Source: Apostichopus japonicus
Taxonomy: Eukaryota > Echinodermata > Holothuroidea > Aspidochirotida > Stichopodidae
Length of the DNA: 64,000 bases
Assembly: GCF_037975245.1 (NCBI RefSeq)
Contig: NC_092582.1
Location: 14,258,077-14,322,076, forward strand
Reading direction: 5' to 3'
Part shown: positions 1-11,440 of the stretch, piece by piece
Layout: the number at the start of each line of letters is the position of its first letter
Numbering within the stretch: position 1 is the stretch's first letter
The notes under the pieces: model-generated
The model's database searches: none
Seen by the model: the letters and a program-made list of their open reading frames with translations, nothing else
What the model was told of the DNA's origin: nothing
Made by a program: the position numbers and the translations under genes

Positions 1-84
1 GACCTCCCCCCACCCTTGAGCATATTTGTTTGTATTTTTTTATGATATCGCTAGTAATTTCAAAATAGAAAAGGCTTAGATGCA

Positions 85-240
85 ACTTGAAAGGCTTGGG
101 AAGTGTCCTTTCCAGCGATCTGGGAGGCATTTTCGGCCAAATGATTTTCTTGTACGCTTCGCGCCAACCCATGGTGGCGCTACGCACAGATAGTTGCCTA
201 CAGGCTTCGCCCCTCCCTTGACCTTCCTCGCTACGCGCCT
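85..240. repeat. Dispersed GC-rich repeat, copy A
   Basis: AAGGCTTGGGAAGTGTCCTT through TTTTCTTGTACGCTTCGCGCC resembles 16655-16755 (GGAAACCTCGGGAAGTGCCG through TTTTCTTGCACGCTTCGCGCC). Nature unknown. Confidence 0.6.
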
Positions 241-904
241 GCATTGTTCCATTCTTCAACGGTCAGCAGTTTCCATACCTTAAACTTGCTCTCCATGATT
301 CACTCTTTGACTGTAACCTCCATAGCAGCACTTGGCAATGTATTCCCACCATATTGTACATTCGCAATATCTAATTGGAGGATGATAAATCTTTCAGAAA
401 ATTGTAATGTAGTTTGGAGACACTTTAATGTGCTTGCAATACCACCATTGACACAAGAAACAACAAATGCTACTTACAGGGTGTTTTCTGTGTTAATTGT
501 ATGAGCATTTATGTTCACCAACAGTTCTTCCTTACCAATTGCCAGTATTGTTACTGGGATTTTAAAACGTGAGACCACGGGACAGTATAAACTACCATCT
601 AGGCTGCTGTCCTCCATGTATACTTGCACTTTAAAATACCTCTATGGGATCATACAATACTTAGTTATAAACTTATAATGACCCCTGACAATATGCTAAC
701 TTGTGCGTAAGGGAAGCGTATAGTGGTAGGCCTACAATATGTACACACAAAAATAAATAAATGATGAAACCTTGAACTATTATACAATAACAATATGACT
801 AGTTACCATTAAACGCACGCCTGGACGGCATGAAATGCACACTGCTGCTGCATGGTATACGACTCCAACGCAAAGCGTCTATGAAAATGTTATAGGCTAT
901 GCAT

Positions 905-1530
905 ATGCTGTGAATGTCGGAAATCAAGTAAACACGACTGTCTTGGCATAATGCCAGCATAATAATACTACACTAGTCACATGATTTCATTGAGCCCCTC
1001 AATTGGTGAGTGCATATGCCATGACTGTCGGAAATTCAGTCAAATTAGTGTCTTGGCTAAATTCCAGCATAATAAAACTACTACACTAGTCACATGATTT
1101 AATTGAGTCCCTCGATTGGTGAGTGCATATGCCATGACTCTGAAATTCAGTCAAATTAGTGTCTTGGCTTAATTCCAGCATAATAATAGTACACTAGTCA
1201 CATGATTTAATTGAGCTCCTAAAATGTTGCATGCATATGCTGTGACTGTCGGAAATTAAGTAAAATGAGACTTGGCAAAATTCCAGCATAATAATACTCA
1301 GTCGTCACATGGTTTAATTGAGCCCCTTAAATGTTGCGTGCATATGCCGTGACTATCTGAAATCAAGTAGAAACTAGTGTCTAGACAAAATGCCAGCATA
1401 AAAATACTGCAGTTTTGAACTTATTTAATTGAGCCTTACAAATGCTGTGTGCACAAGCTGTGAATGTCGGAAATCAAGCCAAAAATAGTATCTAGGCAAA
1501 ATGCCAGCATAACCAGACAGCAAAACTGCA
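905..1530. repeat. Six-copy tandem repeat of about 110 bp
   Basis: The word TGTCGGAAAT(C/T)AAG or a variant recurs near 915, 1026, 1139, 1247, 1355 and 1465, with CCAGCATAATAAT and CACATGATTTAATTGAG in each unit. A further diverged copy lies at about 3064-3135, just before the first visible SLC6 exon. Confidence 0.85.
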
Positions 1531-2549
1531 GTGTGGCTTCGATGATCATGCGACATGAATAAGCCTATGTGAATGTGACATGCTAGGCTGTAGGGTATAG
1601 CCAGGATGCAACCAAAATCTCAACCGAAAACGTTTGTGACCTCGAAGGACATTGTATAAAAAGGAGTTACTAATTTTTCAGAGGGAAATGATGTCGAATG
1701 TCATTCAAAGTTATACATTGAAATACATTTTTTTCGGTCAAGTTATTACAATTTATAAAAATAAAGGATTAACATTATGGCGTATACCGAGGAGCCTACT
1801 TTGTCAGCACTTTATCTTGTTTTTATGGTAAACATCTTGAAAACCGGAATGCTCAGATACCTTACCAGCACTCAAATATTTGCTCTCTCATTGACTATTA
1901 CGTATCAACATTAAGACTTCCCCTAAAATCCTCCTTTAGAGGAACCCTAAGCATAACATATGCTTTTTGAGGAAGGGGATGGGGTAGGGTCATATTTTGC
2001 TGTTCTTGTTTGTCCCCTTGTCTCCTAAATTTATATATTATTCACTTCAGAATTGTTTGTAAACAGGCAGTAGGCTACATTGGTTTTCAATGTTGTTCCT
2101 CTATTCATAAGACTTAAGTACTGTTCTAAACAAACAAAAATTTCTTGAAAATCTGATCATGAGGGTAATCTTATCTAGGGGTGACGGTACCCTCACCAGG
2201 ATGTGTCACAGAAACTTGTTGTATTGATTACCATATGTTACAATAATAATGATAATAATAATATCAGTTTAACCATTGAAAAACACATTGCAAATTATTT
2301 TTCTTTCAGTAGGTGCCCAAAAAAGTCTCAGCATATTGCCCGAATTTTTCACAAACATTTTTGGTTAAGGGGGGCTGCAGCCCCCCCCCCCCGCCTCCTA
2401 CGCCTATGGTTGCGACTTCTGATTCTTATCTACGGATGCCCTTAAGCTAATTTCCAATTGGCAGCAGCCTCTCCTATTCTTATGAGGCATAACACACATG
2501 TTATCTAATAGGCTGGTCTGTGGGAGATACAGTAGATTATAAAGCAAGG
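1531..2549. other. No gene seen; poly-C tract with a hAT-like right end near 2345-2410
   Basis: GGGGGGCTGCAGCCCCCC... and CCTACGCCTATGG resemble the right end of the hAT MITE at 61118-61475. I found no left end. No missing 5' exon of the SLC6 gene was recognised here. Confidence 0.4.
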
Positions 2550-3000
2550 TTCCCACAATTTTACCCTGGTGACTCCAAGTGACCTGTGACCTCCACAAAA
2601 ACCAATAGGTTCCTGTACTTAACCTGTCACAACTACATACTACATATGAGATTGGTCCAAGCTTCCCTTCTCGAGATATGTGTACAAGGTTTTCACAATT
2701 TGACCCATGGTGACCCCAAATGACCTTTGACCTCCAGCAATACAATTGGGATCTTGAACTCAACGTGTCACAACTACACACTAAATATGAGATTGGTCCA
2801 AGCTTCCCTTCTTAATTGAGATACTGTATCGTGTTTACAAGGTTTTCAAAATTTGGCCCCAGGTGACCCAAAATGACCGCCCCTAAAAACAATGTGGTAC
2901 TCCTTCACACCAAATATGAGATTTGTCAAAGCTTCCCTTCTTGAGATACCTTGTTTACAAGCAAGGCGTCCCACACACACACATACATCCATACCCGCAT
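2550..3000. repeat. Dispersed repeat with three internal units containing TGACCTTTGACCTC
   Basis: Three tandem-like segments share ATATGAGATTGGTCCAAGCT TCCCTTCT and ACAAGGTTTTCACAATTTG. The TGACCT-N2-TGACCTC words look like nuclear-receptor half sites, but here they belong to a repeat family also seen at 36035-37210. Confidence 0.6.
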
Positions 3001-3351
3001 GATACACTAACTCATCCGCCTATATGACTACAAAGACTACGATTATCAACGGGAAAAAAAAAAATGCTGCACTTTTCAACTCCTTTAACTGAGCCCTTCA
3101 AATGCTGTGAATGGTGGAAATCAAGCAGCGAAACGAGTGACATTAAGTTTGCTAGAGGAAAAAGGTCGACTGCACTTATGCAAATCCTGAAAGCCTGTGA
3201 AGAAACGTACCTACAACACATAGTCAAAACTCGAGTGTATCTTGGAAGATTTTGTTTCTTGCTTAGCATGTTAGCTGTCTAAAAATTTGTAAGAATGCTG
3301 AGCGAGGTTTGTGTATCTTCCATTTACTTTCTCTTCTCTTTTTCGTCCCAG

Positions 3352-3484
3352 ACTGCGGATGTTGCAGGAAGCAGACTCCGTCGGTGAACTTGGATGGGTC
3401 AGCTGGCAGTTAGCGCTTTGCCTGTTGCTCGCTTGGGTCATTGTGTTCCTCTGTCTCATCAAGGGGGTGAAATCATCTGGCAAG
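3352..3484 (+). CDS. SLC6 transporter exon with TM4
   Basis: First exon visible. A polypyrimidine tract and CAG precede it and GGCAAG|GTCATT follows. The first base finishes a codon from an unseen upstream exon, then [14 protein letters not shown] leads into the TM4 segment [16 protein letters not shown] and KGVKSSGK. The matching stretch in SLC6 proteins follows the large extracellular loop 2. Confidence 0.88.
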
Positions 3485-6400
3485 GTCATTTGATTTATTA
3501 ATTAGAACTAATTGAACAACAAAACACTGACTCGGAAATCATAAGAAACAAATCTGAAAAGAGCGAAGAAAGTTTTCAGATACCCTGAAAAGATATATTT
3601 TATTCACAGTGAGAGTAAAGTGATTAAAAAAGTGGAATTTGGTAATGAAATTAAATACGAACAGCTTTTTAAAAATAAGCTTTCTGCGTGGTTTTGATAC
3701 TAAAATTGGCAAGAATTTAAAAAAAAAAAAAATTTTTAAATAAATACCTGAATGCTTCACTAGCCTGAGTAGTAAATATTTGTAGGGCGACTAAATAAAG
3801 TAAATGTTAAAAATTGCCAAGTTTTGCCTTTTTTAGTATATGATCAATGGCAATACGAAGCAGCGTCTGGCAGACAAAAATGTTTGGAATTGAATGGATT
3901 CAAGGTAAACTCACCCATATGGCAATGTAAGTTTAAGTTGTTGACTTGTTTGGCATAAATATTCATCAGTGGACATCTGGGATGTTTACAAAATGTTTTT
4001 GGTCAAAAGCAGGCAGTTCCTTTAACATGTGTCATGAAGAGGTGTTTCCTTTAAATTTGTGTTGAGCTTGTGTTGAGATTGTGTCGAGATTGTGTTGAGA
4101 TTGCAAGAAAATGCATAGGCTTTATCAATGTAGAATACACAGGTTAATTTTTGCTGCCCAATAAAATAACAATAAGGAACTCCAATTGTTATTTCATAAC
4201 AACAGTGTATTTACAGTAAGTAGCATCATGTGTAAAAGTAAGAGGGCCTAGCAGGATCTTGAAATGATAAGTTGTTACTGCTGTACAGCAGTAACAGAAG
4301 GGACAAAAACACACACAGAATACAGACAGGTTAATGAGCAGGATAAACACAAAAGAGATAGATGTAAGAGGATTAGTAGACAAGGGATGGAGAGAAGATG
4401 GAGAGAGAAAGCACCAAGGGGGGGGGGGGGGGCGGGGGGAAAGGAAAGTAGGATATAAACTGTAGAGGGACAAAGAGAGGATATGATTAAGTTGGATCAT
4501 ATAAGCCAGTTTGATTTACTGCAGTGTATAATACAAAGTCAGGCTGGCTGCTTAGAACGTTTTTACTGATAAGCGCTCTGTACAGTAAGTTGACAAGACT
4601 TACAAGGGCACTTGACATGGTTACAGTCTCGATATCTTGATCAAATCAGTCCAGAAAAAAAATGAGGTTACGTCAAAGACTTTTAATTTTCTTATCTTTT
4701 CATCCGTTCCTTGAAGGTGGTGTACGTGACAGCTACGTTTCCTTACATTGTCCTTCTTGCACTTCTCATCTTGGGGTTGACTTTGGACGGTCACCAAGAA
4801 GGAATCCGGTTTTTCATTACTCCAAAATGGGAAATTCTCGGTAATCCTCAGGTAAGTGTTATAAATTGAAGGAAATGTTTTCACAAAAGCAACTGCGTTA
4901 CTGTTTTTTTTTTTTTTTTTATTATGAATTTATAGTTACATCTATGGTGGTGTTTCTGTTTCACATCGATGTTTGGTTGCAGTTTCTCAGCACATCGTTG
5001 AAGAAGTTTGACGATTCAGATTTTGTGTTTATATAAAAGTAGTGTCCGAGTTGGAACCTAGGAAGTGTAATTCAAGCAAAGTGTATTGATAGATGCCCGT
5101 AGCTTGCCAAGGAGTAATGTGAATGGTATTTTGAAGAAAGCAGGATTGACACAAGATCTGCCCAAAATCCCCCAAACAAGAAAGTTGTTGGTTCATGATC
5201 CCATCAGAACCAGTACTTAATGCAGTTTTAGCCAAAAAATAGTTACTCTGCAAGCTGGACTATCCCTGATTGGTTAATCGAATAACGTTCGCATTTTGAT
5301 CAATTCATGCATTGAAGGATTCATTGGCGTTGGTTACACTAAAGTAGTAGTTGATGGTATTTTATTATACATGTGACATTCTTCTACTACCTTCCATTAT
5401 CTAGAGGCAGGCCAGTATTGTATCAGTGTTATTCGTTACATTTACATTTACTAGCATTACTTAACTAGCGCATCAAGGTTATTCCAGCTGTGCCGATGTT
5501 GGTCACATACCGATGGATGCCGTCCTCGTAATGTTGTCTCTTTTTTTCATTTCATATCGTGACATTTATTTCACCTTTCTCTTCTCATCTCATATCTAGG
5601 TATGGCTCGCTGCAGCAGTCCAGATATTCTTCTCCTTGAGTGCTGCCTGGGGTGGATTAATCACCTTAGCTTCCTATAACAAGTTCCACAACAACTGTTA
5701 TGTGTAAGTCTTCATCAATCCTTGTCTCAATTTGAAGTGCCACCCAGACTGACAAAATTAATTTGTTGCACCATAGATAAAGTCAAAACAAGATAAGGTA
5801 TGTTACAATCAGAAAAGCAGTAATTAGTTATTAAGGATGCTACTCCCTGGCTGTAGAGAAGTGGAAAAAAAACGCACTTGAATTTAAGATACATGGAGAT
5901 TTCAGCTTTAAAAACTATGTATTCTGGATAAAAAAGAATATCTCCTTGATTCCCCTCCTCCCTCCCCCCCCTTCCCCCTGCATAAAATTTGTGACATCCT
6001 GTGAGGATTTGAGTGGGTTTTGTTTCCTTATAAGATTTATTATACCTTTGCAATTCAGCCTTGCATCAAGCTACCAGCATATTCTCTATGACTGATCACT
6101 TAACTGAATAATTACACATAAGAACTCAGTCATACATGTTTAACAATTCCGTTCAGTTCAGTTTATTTCCATTTAAAGCATAAAAGTAAAAAAAAGTAAA
6201 AACAAAATGGAAGGGGGGGAGAGAGCTGGAGATGTTAAATGCTTTACAGTAACAGATGAGTAGAGTCAAATGTGTTTAAATCATCACTGTAGTTGAATGA
6301 GAGGCCAAGTAATAAACCACATTTCATTATATATATTTTTCTGGATTGCCAGACATAAATGTGAAGAGAATGTGAGGTATGAGGAAAAAGACCACACAAA

Positions 6401-9400
6401 AAAATCCAGCTCGACCACTGCACTTGCATTGTGTAGAGCTATTGCATAGTATCTTAACTAAACAGCCCCCTCTCTATTGTATCATCCCATACTTGTGCTT
6501 TATTAAATGTTTTTTAAGGGAAATATATGCAATATTCACTTTTTAGGGACATTTATATAGTTTTTGTGCACTACATGAATTTCTTTTTTACTCATGATCT
6601 AACTTAATACAAGCCTTCACCCCCACCCCAACCTCACCACCCAACAAAACAAGATGAATAAACTGAAGCTATTTGTGGAATATAAATTATTGTGAAATAT
6701 TTATGTCTTTTGAACAGGGACTCTCTCTTCGTAGCAATCGCAAACTGCGCTACCAGTATCTTTGCAGGTTTTGTCATTTTCTCTATCGTGGGTTTTATGG
6801 CCAAGGAACTGGGCAAAGAGGTCGACGAAGTAGTGGACCAGGGTAAGTTATATTTTCCGTCTTGGAGGTACTAGACCATGATCACCAGGGGCACAATCCA
6901 GGGTGGTGCTGGCATTGCCCCTTTTTCATTATTTTTTTTTAAATTTTTAAAATTTGGATCATAACAAAAAGTACTTCTTTTTTGACAGATTTTATCAAGC
7001 TTTACACTCACTTTCTCCAAATACTGACACCTTTAACTTAGTTTTGTCTCTCTTTTCCCTCTCTCTGATGTGAATAGGTTTTGGATTGGCCTTCATCGCC
7101 TACCCAGAAGCGGTGGCTCTTCTCCCGGCCGCTCCAGTCTGGTCATGTCTTTTTTTCCTCATGTTGTTGACTTTGGGCCTGGACAGTCAGGTAAATAAAA
7201 TGTCTCCTATGGGCACAAATTAAACCATTGGATTCAAAGTTCTCAAACAAAACACCAACAAGAAATGGACACATTTCGAGACAATGTAAACAGTCAAGAT
7301 GGGTATTCAGTACTCTTGTTTGTTTTCTTCTCCGTCTCAATAAAATATAAATAAACAAAAGCTAAAACCAATATTATCCTTCTTGAATTATCACCTGGCA
7401 TGTGAATTGGTGGATAAATATTGTACATTGCATCATCTTTAGTTTTAATTATTCGTAACAACATTGCGATAAAAAAAATAATAAATAAACAAAAGCTAAA
7501 ACAAATTGTGATGCAATATTATTCTTCACTAATCATCACCTGACATGTGAATTGGAGGTTAAATATTGTACATTGCATCCCATCGAACGTTCAATTATTC
7601 GTAACACCATTGCGATAAAAATAAACAGAATAAACAAAATCTAAAACAAATGAAGCTAAAAATGTTATCCTTCGTGAATTATCACCTGACATGTGAATCG
7701 GTGGTTAAATATTGTACATTGCATCATCCTAAGTTTCAATTATTCGTGACACCATTGCGAATGTGGTCTCGCCCCTCTACCTTTGTTTAACATTCTAAAC
7801 CTGTCGTTAGATTTTCACCGTATCGGTTAATCTCTGTCTTTTCTTATCGTCTCACGTTCGTCCTCTCAGTTCACCATCATTGAGACCATCGTCACAGCCA
7901 TCGTGGATGCTTTCCCTGGTGCTCTCCGCAAGAGGAAGATTTTCGTCTTGCTGGGCTTGTGTTGCTTCTGCTATCTCGTGGGACTTCTCTGTGTGACGAG
8001 AGTGAGTATATACACACGCAGGCCTGTTGGAGAGTCTTGCAAAGAACTATCGCAAAGGTGGGCCTGCCACACTTGGCCCACCTCTGTGCAAATTTGCTAC
8101 AGCTCTAGCAAGAAGGTTCAAAACCCTATTTGATGCAGTCCAGCAAATAACCAATAAAATGTTCTTTTATCCAGTCATAGATTTGCAAGTGGGTAGTTTT
8201 TTCTTCTCTTTCTTTTGTGTGGTAGCGTAGCCTTAAACTTTAGTTTGGCTTTTTTGTCTTGATTATTCCTCATGGACGACTTTACGATGTGATTACTGCT
8301 TTGCGATGTGATTAGGGCTTTGCGATGTGATTACGGCTTTGCGACATCTGTGCAGTGTGCTACATTAATCCTTGTTTATGATAACACCATCTGGTACGAT
8401 TTGTCCTCCTGTCACATTTAAATCGTCTTAACTTTCCATTACTTTGTAAAACAGATCATCATTTTTTTTGGTTTTTTCTTCTCCTCGGTAGGCCGGTATT
8501 TACTGGGTGAACCTGATGGACAGCTATGGAGCTAGTTTCGCTCTTCTCATATTTGCTATCTGCGAGTGCGCTTCCATCTCCTGGATCTATGGAGGTAAAC
8601 GGTTCATAAACGACATCCGTACCATGATCGGCAGCCAATGGGTGGACTTCCCACTGTTCTATTGGTGGCCTATCAACTGGTGCATCATCACTCCCGCCCT
8701 ACTCTCCGTAAGTGAAACATAGCAAAATTCAACCGACCTGATACAAATGACTTTGCAACCCACTTTGATATTTATGTCAGTCAGGGTTGCAATCCAGTAT
8801 CTAATATTGACAGGTGCTGTGGCCGAGTGGATAAAGGTGGTGGCATTTGAAGCAATGAGGCTTAGCAATCGGGAGGTTCGGGGTTCGATTCCCGCCCGGG
8901 TCATAGTAAGGTGGGTATTTCATCTAAGAGCAATCTACGGTTTTCCCATCTGAAATGACTTTCTAAAATTGAAAAGATTCCAAATTTGAGTTAAAAATTT
9001 TGAATTGGAAGCCACCCAACGTGTAAGTTGTAATCCATAAGCCCTTGCGGGTTTCTCCCACATTTGTGGTCGCTTAAGCATCGTAAAAATAACTGCTGCT
9101 GATTATAATATTAGGCAATATTCTATTATGTACAGTGACCCAACTGCAGTCAGATACAAAACAAATAAACCTTAAAGGGATATCGGAAATTTTGTACGTA
9201 TCATTAAGGTCAAACCCACATCTTCATAGTACTTTTTTTATGACAAAATATGACTTTTATCAAATTTTGTGATATTTTGTAAATGCATCTGGCAACAGTA
9301 CGAGTCAGTGATGTCATCACAGGCAATAGAGCTGTAAATGGCTTTGTTTTTCTGTATCAATATTTATCTAATTTATTCCAATCTTTGACTTGCAGAAAGT

Positions 9401-11440
9401 TGTCTAAGGCAGAGTAAATCAATGCTAATTAATAATGGGCAACATATGTTTCATGTGGCCAAAGGGAGGGGGAGAAAGGGAGGGATAGAGGAAGTTTCAA
9501 GAAGTTAGGAATTTCTTTTCATGCAGTGGTTCTACCTCAAACGATAGACTGACAAGAATGGGGAGGGGAAGGATCCATTGGGTTGCCCTGGCAAATTCTC
9601 ATACGACCATAAATAGTATCATAAAATTATGTATACTTTAGAAGTGGGGAGGCCCAGTGGTATAATTGTCCTAGGGCCCAACCTGGACCAGTATAGTCCC
9701 TCAGAGAAGTGGAAATAGTTTCACACACAGAAGGGATTTGTCTGTTTCTAGCGGTCTTGATCAAAATTTATAAAGTGTGAGTTTACTACCAGTTGCAAAA
9801 AGCTACTTTAGAGTACAATGGGAAATAATTGGTATTCATTCCAAGTAGCTCTTTTGTACATCAAGACATGCTTTGTTGTGTACAATGAAGGCTGAGTGGC
9901 ACTTACTGCTTTGCACCAGAGCATTAATTCATTTTTTTTTTTGGGTACATATCTCATGGAAGGATTTCTTGTTTATTATTGATCTTTGTTTTTAGTTTGT
10001 ACTGCTGTTCAACTGGATGGACTGGAGCCCTCCGACGTACAACGGAGACTACCCGTGGTGGGCCCACCTGATTGGATGGACCATGGTTGGTCTGTCCTTG
10101 GTCTGGATTCCTGGTATCTGGGTATATGAATTCATCATCGGACCAGGTGGCGTTGCAAGCGTAAGTCAATCATCTATGCCCACGATTCTTTAAAGTGGCC
10201 GGGCTATCAGCTAATCCACAAATTACTAGATATTCCAAACCTATTGCAAAGTGTTTTCAAAATCATCAGGTTGACCTCCTTTTTTATTTTGGCCAAATGT
10301 TTTAATATTTGTGAGTGAAAGGGTATCCAGGGATGGTCTTCATGATCACAACATTGTCATAGTCACCAAGACTGAGTAAAGCCAGCTTTTTGTCGAATAA
10401 AACTTGGTCCTTGACTTTGCTCCACTTTGTGACCCCCTTCGAAGGGACCTTTTGTGAGGCGGCTTTAATTGATGTCTGATAATGCTATATAGACCACCCA
10501 CTGCCAGCCTACTCCCCACCACCCCAGGTCCCCACCTCTCTGCCCACTGTTACTTTAGTATGTCCATTAGTTGTTGCTGGAAGAGGCTGAAGTGTATGCC
10601 GAAAGCCAGTTGGTAAGAACTGTCAACAATAACAGTTGATTGAGTTAGAATTGACAAAGATTTCAATTATACCTCACAGTATTTGGTTTAGTTTCAACCA
10701 TTGGGTTGATTTGTGCTGAACACACAGTTAAGCTCATTTCAAATTTTATTCAATATGGCCGGGACTGTCACTTGCATATATGTGTATACGTAAAAAAACA
10801 AATCCCTTGAGTGCACCTCTTCTTTTCTGGATGAATCAACATGAACGATGCTTAAAGGCCTATCGACAAAAGTCCCAAGCGAATGTTTCTAGTGATTCGG
10901 CCTACAGTGTTGTTGGATAGCTTAGTTTGTAGAGAGCACAGTCATCTATTTTCTTGAGATTATGGCCCCAATTCTAGCCATACAAAATGTTCTCAAACTT
11001 TTGTTAAAAAAAGTTACCTAATCCTTTGTGTTTTTTTCTTTCATTGCTTTATTTATATATATCTATATATTTTTTTTATAATAAGCTTATAAACTATCCA
11101 GATGGCACAAGAAAAAGTCACTTTACAAATCCCAACAATTTTTCTGTCTATAAAAGAGTCACCTCTGTTTGCTACAAACCATGTAATACAAACCCCTTCT
11201 CTGTTTGTTTTGTCTATACAGCGCTGGGCCGCCATGAGCAGCCCAAGAGAGTCATGGGGACCTGCTCTCCAGAAATACCGACAAGTAGCGTGGGATACCC
11301 ACGTGCAGCATGGTACCACCATGGGTGGCAAGCTTGAGGGAGGGCTGGAGGACAACCACCATGCCGCAGCAGACCCCGCCGTTGAGCCAGCGGTCATGTA
11401 CAAGGCCCAGGCTAACGATGGCTACGATCCCCCGGTTTAA
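3352..11440 (+). CDS. SLC6-family Na+/Cl- coupled transporter, glycine-transporter-like, 3' part (nine exons)
   Basis: Plasma-membrane symporter of the SLC6 family, which moves an amino acid or neurotransmitter with Na+ and Cl-. Exons at 3352-3484, 4717-4851, 5600-5703, 6718-6842, 7078-7190, 7870-8001, 8492-8707, 9996-10160 and 11222-11440 all have AG/GT borders and compatible phases, and give about 446 residues ending in TAA. The visible part runs from TM4 to TM12. Family marks include LALCLLLAW (TM4), [10 protein letters not shown] (TM5), the unwound TM6 motif [10 protein letters not shown] followed by [20 protein letters not shown] (TM7), MLLTLGLD and [20 protein letters not shown] plus KFHNNCY is typical of vertebrate glycine transporters, so glycine is my best substrate guess, but substrate cannot be proved from this. 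TM1-TM3 and the large glycosylated loop are missing and probably lie upstream. The cytoplasmic tail is short and ends in DPPV. Confidence 0.9.
4273..4296. repeat. Perfect 24-bp palindrome in an SLC6 intron
   Basis: The 24 bases centred on GTAC (core ACTGCTGTACAGCAGT) equal their own reverse complement with no loop. Confidence 0.85.
4717..4851 (+). CDS. SLC6 transporter exon with TM5
   Basis: 45 codons in phase 0 between AAG| and [29 protein letters not shown] is TM5; [19 protein letters not shown] is the extracellular loop 3 start. The family usually has a PGA-like turn here; this protein has DGHQEG. Confidence 0.92.
5600..5703 (+). CDS. SLC6 transporter exon with TM6
   Basis: [20 protein letters not shown] followed by [14 protein letters not shown]. 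This is TM6 with the unwound SLSAAWGG segment that lines the substrate site, and the intracellular loop after it. It ends in phase 2 at GT|GTAAGT. This exon carries the best glycine-transporter-like signature. Confidence 0.92.
6718..6842 (+). CDS. SLC6 transporter exon with TM7
   Basis: Begins in phase 2 after TGAACAG and reads [35 protein letters not shown]7 with the conserved N/S-rich start that contributes to the Na+/Cl- site region. Ends in phase 1 at CAG G|GTAAGT. Family members usually have R/K-D after the NNCY motif; here the junction codon is V. Confidence 0.9.
7078..7190 (+). CDS. SLC6 transporter exon, EL4 and TM8 start
   Basis: Reads [20 protein letters not shown] then [18 protein letters not shown]. 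The [10 protein letters not shown] segment is extracellular loop 4 (the lid helix) and [11 protein letters not shown] is the start of TM8. It ends in phase 0 at CAG|GTAAAT. Confidence 0.92.
7350..7765. repeat. Three-copy intronic tandem repeat, about 150 bp per unit
   Basis: GGTTAAATATTGTACATTGC, TCAATTATTCGTAACACCAT and AATAAACAAAA(G/T)CTAAAAC recur in three successive units in the SLC6 intron before the exon at 7870. No exon sequence is included. Confidence 0.85.
7870..8001 (+). CDS. SLC6 transporter exon, TM8 end and TM9
   Basis: 44 codons: [44 protein letters not shown]. The [13 protein letters not shown] motif completes TM8; the next hydrophobic segment is TM9. Acceptor CTCTCAG, donor AGA|GTGAGT. 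Confidence 0.92.
8492..8707 (+). CDS. SLC6 transporter exon with TM10 and TM11 start
   Basis: 72 codons starting [15 protein letters not shown], with the family pattern G-x-Y-x3-L-x-D-x-Y-x-AS. [18 protein letters not shown] and MIGSQ match the conserved TM10 and intracellular loop 5. It ends in the TM11 start [13 protein letters not shown] at TCC|GTAAGT. Confidence 0.93.
8813..9115 (+). mobile_element. tRNA-derived SINE in an SLC6 intron
   Basis: A box TGGCCGAGTGG at 8820 and B box GGTTCGATTCC at 8882, 50-60 bp apart as in a Ser/Leu-type tRNA, followed by a non-tRNA body. No pairing acceptor stem, so it is a retroposon rather than a tRNA gene. The 3' boundary is approximate. Confidence 0.7.
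9996..10160 (+). CDS. SLC6 transporter exon, TM11 end and TM12
   Basis: 55 codons: [57 protein letters not shown]11 end, the short last extracellular loop and TM12 with the usual W-x-P signature. Donor AGC|GTAAGT. Confidence 0.92.
11222..11440 (+). CDS. SLC6 transporter last exon, cytoplasmic tail and stop
   Basis: Begins [20 protein letters not shown], matching the conserved W-G-P-x-L-x-x-R/Y segment after TM12 in SLC6 proteins. It then gives a hydrophilic tail rich in G, D, H and A, ending NDGYDPPV and TAA. The acceptor is CTATACAG. The tail after about residue 25 has no pattern I recognise. Confidence 0.9.
   Translation, partial: RWAAMSSPRESWGPALQKYRQVAWDTHVQHGTTMGGKLEGGLEDNHHAAADPAVEPAVMYKAQANDGYDPPV

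Noticed and set aside
244-504. Open frame with ALGNVFPPY, recalling the TM1 motif GNVWRFPY of SLC6 proteins
   Set aside because: Only a few letters match, the rest has no transporter pattern, and splice phases do not connect.
8813-8910. tRNA-Ser/Leu-like sequence
   Set aside because: A and B boxes are present but the acceptor ends do not pair and a SINE body follows; annotated as a SINE.
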